A DNA stretch of 28,035 nucleotides from Candidatus Delongbacteria bacterium (GTDB taxonomy: Bacteria > JAGOEH01), in assembly GCA_017997825.1 (NCBI GenBank), contig JAGOEH010000018.1, forward strand, positions 1 to 28,035, given 5' to 3'. Below the pieces are notes generated by a model. The model saw only the letters and a list, made by a program, of their open reading frames with translations, did no database searches and was not told the origin of the DNA. Positions 24,288 through 28,035 of the stretch are shown piece by piece (position 1 is the first letter of the stretch; each line of letters begins with the position of its first letter). The position numbers and the translations under genes were made by a program.

Positions 24288-26183
24288 ATGGCAGAATACC
24301 TCGTTTCAGCCAGAAAATACCGCCCGGCCCTGTTCGATGAGGTGATCGGTCAGGAACATATCACCCAGACCCTGGAAAACGCCATCACCCGGAACCGGAT
24401 CGCCCACGCTTACCTGTTCACCGGGCCCCGCGGCGTCGGTAAAACCACTACCGCCCGCATCTTTTCCAAAGCCCTCAACTGCGATCAGGGCCTCAGCACT
24501 ACCCCCTGCAATCAATGCCAATCCTGCCGCCAAATCACCGACGGCCTCTCCCTGGATGTACTGGAAATCGACGGTGCCTCCAATCGCGGAATCGATGAAA
24601 TCCGCTCCCTCAAAGAAAACATCAATTACGCCCCGGGAACCGGCAAATTCAAAGTCTATATCATCGACGAAGTCCATATGCTGACCGAACAGGCCTTCAA
24701 TGCCCTGCTCAAAACCCTGGAAGAACCCCCTCCCCGGGTTATCTTCATCTTCGCCACCACCGAACCCCACCGAATCCCCATCACGATTCTATCCCGCTGC
24801 CAACGCTATGATTTCCGCCGCATTCCCCAGGCCCAAATCACCGAACAGCTCCGCCGGATCGCCCAGCAGGAAGAAATATCCATCCCCACCGACGCCATCA
24901 ACCTGATCACCCGAAAAGCCGAAGGCAGTATGCGGGACGCCGAATCCCTCTTCGATCAGGTCAGCTCCTTCTGCGGCCGCGAAATCACCACCCCCCAAGT
25001 CGAAAAATTGCTCGGCATCACAGGCAACGAACTCTTCGTTCACCTGATGGAAGCCCTGACCCAAAAAGACTACTATACCGGACTGCATCTGATTAACCAG
25101 ATGATCTATTCGGGGCAGGATATATTCGAATTCCTCAATGGATTGACCGAATTCATCAGAAACCTGATCATCCTCAAACTACAGAATCAACCCGACCGCA
25201 TATTCGGAATCAGTCCCGACGAAATCCCGCGCCTGCTGACTCTGGCCGGCCCGTTCGCCGTCCTGGATCTCTACCGCATGATCAATCTGGTCTCCCGCTA
25301 CGAATCGATCATCAAATTCTCCGGACACCCGACCATCCAGTTGGAAATGCTGATCTTCAAGCTGTTCAGCCTCAATTCGCTGGATTCGATCGAAACCATT
25401 ATCACTCAGATCAAAAATACCCTTCCCCCGGAACCGCGAATCATTCCCCCGGCAGGGATACCATCCCCGGCAGGTGTTCAACCCGCAGAAAACATACCTC
25501 ATTCCGGTCCGACATCACCGCTTTCACCGGCGGCCGAAACGCTTCCGAACTCTCCCGATTCATCCGTTTCACCCCCGGATTCTCAACCGACCATTGCTGC
25601 TCCGATCCCGTCCGCCGATCCACCAACCGTCTCCGACCGATCGCCCCTGCCCAACGCTCCCGCTGCGGCAATCCCGTCGGCAGTATCATCGGATCCCGCC
25701 CCGGCCACCGAACCATCCTCTGTCAGGGAAACCCAGCCGGATTCCCTTCCATCGGAAAACCTGCTCGGCATCTGGCAGCACTTGATCAGTCGAATCGCAT
25801 CGGATCAGAGGGTATTAGCCGACTATCTGGCTGAAGCTGTTCCTATATCCCTGGAGAATGACCGGTTGGAACTTAAAATACCGGAAGCCACCGAACGCCT
25901 CAAGACCATGCTGGAAAAGCCGGAAACCTGCCGCCGGATTCAAGCGGAATGGCTCACGCTTCGCAATCAAAAAATTAAAATTGATTACCAGTTCATCATG
26001 CTGGATAAATCGAAATTTGAACAGGAGTTCCGTAAAGAGATCCCGGTCATCGAGATCAAAACCCGGAATCTGGATGATTATAAGAATGAATACCCGATGA
26101 TTGGGTATCTGGTCGACCAGTTCAAAGCCGAAATCAGTGATAAAAACAAGCCGAAACCCGGCAGGAGGAAAAAAGATGAGTAA
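24288..26183 (+). CDS. dnaX: DNA polymerase III subunit gamma/tau
   Basis: Clamp-loader ATPase of 631 residues. The AAA+ module starts EYLVSARKYRPALFDEVIGQ, with Walker A GPRGVGKTTTAR (Lys52), a zinc knuckle (Cys65, 74, 77, 80), Walker B IIDEVHML and sensor/arginine-finger SRCQRYDFRR. Domain III continues to about residue 390. A proline/serine/alanine-rich linker covers about 395-515, followed by a C-terminal tau-like domain (LLGIWQHLISRI to the end). Length fits full-length tau, and I see no slippery heptamer at a position that would make gamma. The ATG at 24288 is where homology starts; in-frame codons upstream lie inside the SRP RNA. The ribosome site is weak. Its last eight bases overlap ybaB. 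Confidence 0.95.
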   Translation: MAEYLVSARKYRPALFDEVIGQEHITQTLENAITRNRIAHAYLFTGPRGVGKTTTARIFSKALNCDQGLSTTPCNQCQSCRQITDGLSLDVLEIDGASNRGIDEIRSLKENINYAPGTGKFKVYIIDEVHMLTEQAFNALLKTLEEPPPRVIFIFATTEPHRIPITILSRCQRYDFRRIPQAQITEQLRRIAQQEEISIPTDAINLITRKAEGSMRDAESLFDQVSSFCGREITTPQVEKLLGITGNELFVHLMEALTQKDYYTGLHLINQMIYSGQDIFEFLNGLTEFIRNLIILKLQNQPDRIFGISPDEIPRLLTLAGPFAVLDLYRMINLVSRYESIIKFSGHPTIQLEMLIFKLFSLNSLDSIETIITQIKNTLPPEPRIIPPAGIPSPAGVQPAENIPHSGPTSPLSPAAETLPNSPDSSVSPPDSQPTIAAPIPSADPPTVSDRSPLPNAPAAAIPSAVSSDPAPATEPSSVRETQPDSLPSENLLGIWQHLISRIASDQRVLADYLAEAVPISLENDRLELKIPEATERLKTMLEKPETCRRIQAEWLTLRNQKIKIDYQFIMLDKSKFEQEFRKEIPVIEIKTRNLDDYKNEYPMIGYLVDQFKAEISDKNKPKPGRRKKDE

Positions 26184-26493
26184 ACAGCTTAATGCCTTAT
26201 TGAAAGAAGCCCAGAAAGCCCAGCGCAAGATGATGGAATACCAGACCCAGTTGGAAACTCAGACCTTTACCGGAAGCGCTGGAGGCGGCGTGGTCAAGGT
26301 GACGGTCAACGGATCAAAAAAGCTGCTGAAGATAGAGCTGATCCCGGATGTGGTGGATCCCAACGATATAGAGATGCTGCAGGATCTGATCATCACCGCG
26401 GTCAACGAAGCTCTGGAAGCGGCGGAAAAAACCGCCAACGATCAGCTTTCCGGCTTGACCGGAGGCTTGAAGATCCCGGGATTGAATATCTGA
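26176..26493 (+). CDS. ybaB: YbaB/EbfC family nucleoid-associated protein
   Basis: Small protein of 105 residues: MSKQLNALLKEAQKAQRKMM helix, then the beta sheet GSAGGGVVKVTVNGSKKLL, and the helix MLQDLIITAVNEALEAAEK. These are the typical YbaB parts; the protein forms DNA-binding dimers. AGGAGG overlaps the end of dnaX just upstream of the ATG, and the start overlaps the dnaX stop by eight bases. The dnaX-ybaB-recR order is conserved widely in bacteria, linking it to replication/repair. Confidence 0.95.
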   Translation: MSKQLNALLKEAQKAQRKMMEYQTQLETQTFTGSAGGGVVKVTVNGSKKLLKIELIPDVVDPNDIEMLQDLIITAVNEALEAAEKTANDQLSGLTGGLKIPGLNI

Positions 26494-26494
26494 G

Positions 26495-27106
26495 ATGGGC
26501 AAATCCCATGCCCTTGAGATCATCATCGGTGAGTTCGGCAAGTTCCCCGGAATCGGACAGAAAACCGCCGAACGGCTGGCCTATTTTCTGATTTTTAAGG
26601 AACCGGAATTTACCCGGGAACTGACGGACAACCTATGGAAAGCCCGCAACGCCATCCTTTTCTGTTCGACCTGCGGTAATATCGGTGAGACTGATCCCTG
26701 TGATATTTGCTCCAATCCCCACCGGGATCATCAGGTCATCTGCGTGGTGGAAACCCCACGCGACATCATTGCCATCGAAAAAAGCGCTGTCTACCATGGC
26801 ATTTACCATGTTCTGGGGGGAACCTTGACCCCGACCGAGGGTATCATGCCTGAAAAACTTAATCTGAACGGATTGCTGTCGCGGATTACCCCGGAAATCC
26901 GGGAGATTATCATCGCGACCAGCTCCAACATTCCGGGCGAGATGACCGCCCTGTACCTGAAAAAACTGCTGCTCCGCTTCCCCGTCCGCATCACCCGTAT
27001 CGCTCGGGGACTCCCATTCGGCAGCGATTTGGAGTATACCGACCAAATGACCATCAAAAACGCCTTTTTAGGCCGACGATCGGTTGACGATGAATCTGCC
27101 CAATAA
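26495..27106 (+). CDS. recR: recombination mediator RecR
   Basis: Protein of 203 residues, normal length. Helix-hairpin-helix FPGIGQKTAERLAYFL, four-cysteine zinc finger (Cys57, 60, 69, 72 in CSTCGNIGETDPCDIC), Toprim domain starting VICVVETPRDIIAIE with LGGTLTPTEGI, and the C-terminal ARGLPFGSDLEYTDQMT. RecR acts with RecO (and RecF) to load RecA at gaps. It begins two bases after the ybaB stop, with a modest ribosome site, and its 3' end overlaps the pgsA start by 17 bases. Confidence 0.96.
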   Translation: MGKSHALEIIIGEFGKFPGIGQKTAERLAYFLIFKEPEFTRELTDNLWKARNAILFCSTCGNIGETDPCDICSNPHRDHQVICVVETPRDIIAIEKSAVYHGIYHVLGGTLTPTEGIMPEKLNLNGLLSRITPEIREIIIATSSNIPGEMTALYLKKLLLRFPVRITRIARGLPFGSDLEYTDQMTIKNAFLGRRSVDDESAQ

Positions 27107-27656
27107 GATCACGTTGTCACGGGTCGTCCTGGCCCTGATCTTCATGATATTCTTCTATCTGCCCGGCATAACGATGCACTATATCGCCATGGCTCTGTTC
27201 ATTATCGCCAATCTGACCGATATGTACGACGGCTATCTGGCCCGCAAGACCGGAGTCGTTACCGGATTCGGCAAATTCATGGATCCCCTGGCCGATAAAA
27301 TCCTGGTGAGCATCGTCTTTCTGGCCCTGCTGGACAAAGGCATCCTGAGTGCATGGATCATTTCACTGATCCTGGTCCGGGAATTCATTATCACCGGAAT
27401 CCGTACCCTGGCCGCCTATAAGGGAGTTGCCATCCAAGCCTCCCGGATGGCCAAACTCAAAACCTTCATTCAGTTGATCCTGGCCAGTTGGGGCTTATGC
27501 CATTATCTGTTCGAATCCTCCTCCAACCGGATTCTGCAGTACATCTTCCAACCTGACTTCATTCTCTATCTCTCCTATGCCGCTTTGTTGATTACCTATC
27601 TGTCAGGTTACGATTACCTGATCAAATCCAAAAAAATATTTGCAGGAGACCTATGA
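27090..27656 (+). CDS. pgsA: CDP-diacylglycerol-glycerol-3-phosphate 3-phosphatidyltransferase
   Basis: Inner-membrane enzyme of 188 residues making phosphatidylglycerol phosphate. The CDP-alcohol phosphotransferase motif D-x2-D-G-x2-A-R-x8-G-x3-D-x3-D is complete (Asp44, Asp47, Gly48, Ala51, Arg52, Gly61, Asp65, Asp69). The protein opens MNLPNKITLSRVV, as expected for PgsA, and has several membrane segments. The start is ATG 27090; a TTG at 27084 is less likely. It overlaps recR by 17 bases and pgpA by four (ATGA), so the three are probably cotranscribed and coupled. Confidence 0.95.
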   Translation: MNLPNKITLSRVVLALIFMIFFYLPGITMHYIAMALFIIANLTDMYDGYLARKTGVVTGFGKFMDPLADKILVSIVFLALLDKGILSAWIISLILVREFIITGIRTLAAYKGVAIQASRMAKLKTFIQLILASWGLCHYLFESSSNRILQYIFQPDFILYLSYAALLITYLSGYDYLIKSKKIFAGDL

Positions 27657-28035
27657 TTCGAAAATATATCTCCATTCTATGGGCGACCGGTCTTGGAACC
27701 GGATTCTTCCCCCTTTTCCCGGGGACGATCGGCAGCCTTGTCGCCTGTGGACTCATCTATTGGCTCTATCCCCTCCCCCTGCTCCCCCTGATCGGGATGC
27801 TCGTTTTGCTGTTTTTCAGCGGGGTCTGGGCGGCCGGTGAAGCCGAGCATTACCTGGGACATGACGCTCATTCCATCGTAATCGATGAGGTATTCGGCAT
27901 GATGCTGGCCATGATCTTGCTTCCGGTAAACTGGAAAAGCATTCTGATTGCTTTGGTTCTGTTTCGGATTTTCGATGTCTGGAAACCGCTCTGGATCGAT
28001 AATTCCCAGAATCTGCCGCGAGGATGGGGCATTAT
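27653..28035 (+). CDS. pgpA: phosphatidylglycerophosphatase A (partial, 3' end outside window)
   Basis: About 127 codons to the window edge. The typical PgpA features are LWATGLGTGFFPLFPGTIGS, then SIVIDEVFGMMLAM with the metal-binding Asp-Glu, and LFRIFDVWKPLWID. Membrane-bound, it dephosphorylates the product of the preceding gene, so pgsA and pgpA encode consecutive steps to phosphatidylglycerol. GGAG lies four bases before the ATG, which overlaps the pgsA stop. Confidence 0.93.
   Translation, partial: MIRKYISILWATGLGTGFFPLFPGTIGSLVACGLIYWLYPLPLLPLIGMLVLLFFSGVWAAGEAEHYLGHDAHSIVIDEVFGMMLAMILLPVNWKSILIALVLFRIFDVWKPLWIDNSQNLPRGWGI

Noticed and set aside
26165-26183. A6 run near the end of dnaX as a programmed frameshift site for gamma
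   Set aside because: It lies a few codons from the stop, so a shift would change almost nothing; the sequence is explained as the ybaB ribosome site and start.

Overview
The window (28,035 bases, roughly balanced base composition) looks like chromosome of a Gram-negative anaerobic bacterium. Outer-membrane barrel proteins (PorT-like, TorF-like), a lipoprotein, MurJ and PgsA/PgpA point to a double-membrane cell. The homocysteine genes are of the methanogen/anaerobe type. Promoters fit the vegetative sigma70 consensus (several TTGACA/TTGNNN boxes 16-18 bases from TATAAT-like boxes). The PorT-like barrel hints at an FCB-related candidate phylum, but I cannot name the organism. No phage, transposon or CRISPR was seen.

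Region 1 (1-7304, minus strand) looks like one transcription unit from a TTGACA-17-TATTAT promoter. It encodes a secreted GH20 hexosaminidase, a class III aminotransferase with a four-cysteine insert, a Re-citrate/homocitrate-synthase-like enzyme, an acetyl-CoA acetyltransferase, and a PorT-like barrel protein that runs off the window edge. A separate TorF-like porin gene (7361-8104) with a long leader follows.

Region 2 (8478-15729, plus strand) is an aspartate-family operon: a DUF39/COG1900 homocysteine-biosynthesis protein fused to a 2[4Fe-4S] ferredoxin, its partner UPF0280/COG2122, a monofunctional aspartate kinase, a ThrA-type aspartokinase-homoserine dehydrogenase, and an archaeal-type aspartate-semialdehyde dehydrogenase. 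Together they can take aspartate to aspartate semialdehyde, then to homoserine or, with sulfide, directly to homocysteine. A separate plus-strand pair (19941-22525), threonine synthase and an ApgM-like proposed homoserine kinase, would complete threonine synthesis.

Region 3 (15688-19556, minus strand) holds murJ, a PrsW-type intramembrane protease, a small array of 18-base tandem repeats, and a lipoprotein serpin. A GNAT acetyltransferase (22503-23018, minus) converges on the ApgM-like gene. Two convergent gene pairs overlap at their 3' ends.

Region 4 (23171-28035, plus strand) is an information/lipid block: tadA, tRNA-Ser(CGA), tRNA-Ser(GGA), tRNA-Ala(CGC), the small SRP RNA, dnaX, ybaB, recR, pgsA and a truncated pgpA. 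The tadA-SRP RNA-dnaX-ybaB-recR order matches the known Bacillus arrangement, here with three tRNA genes inserted.
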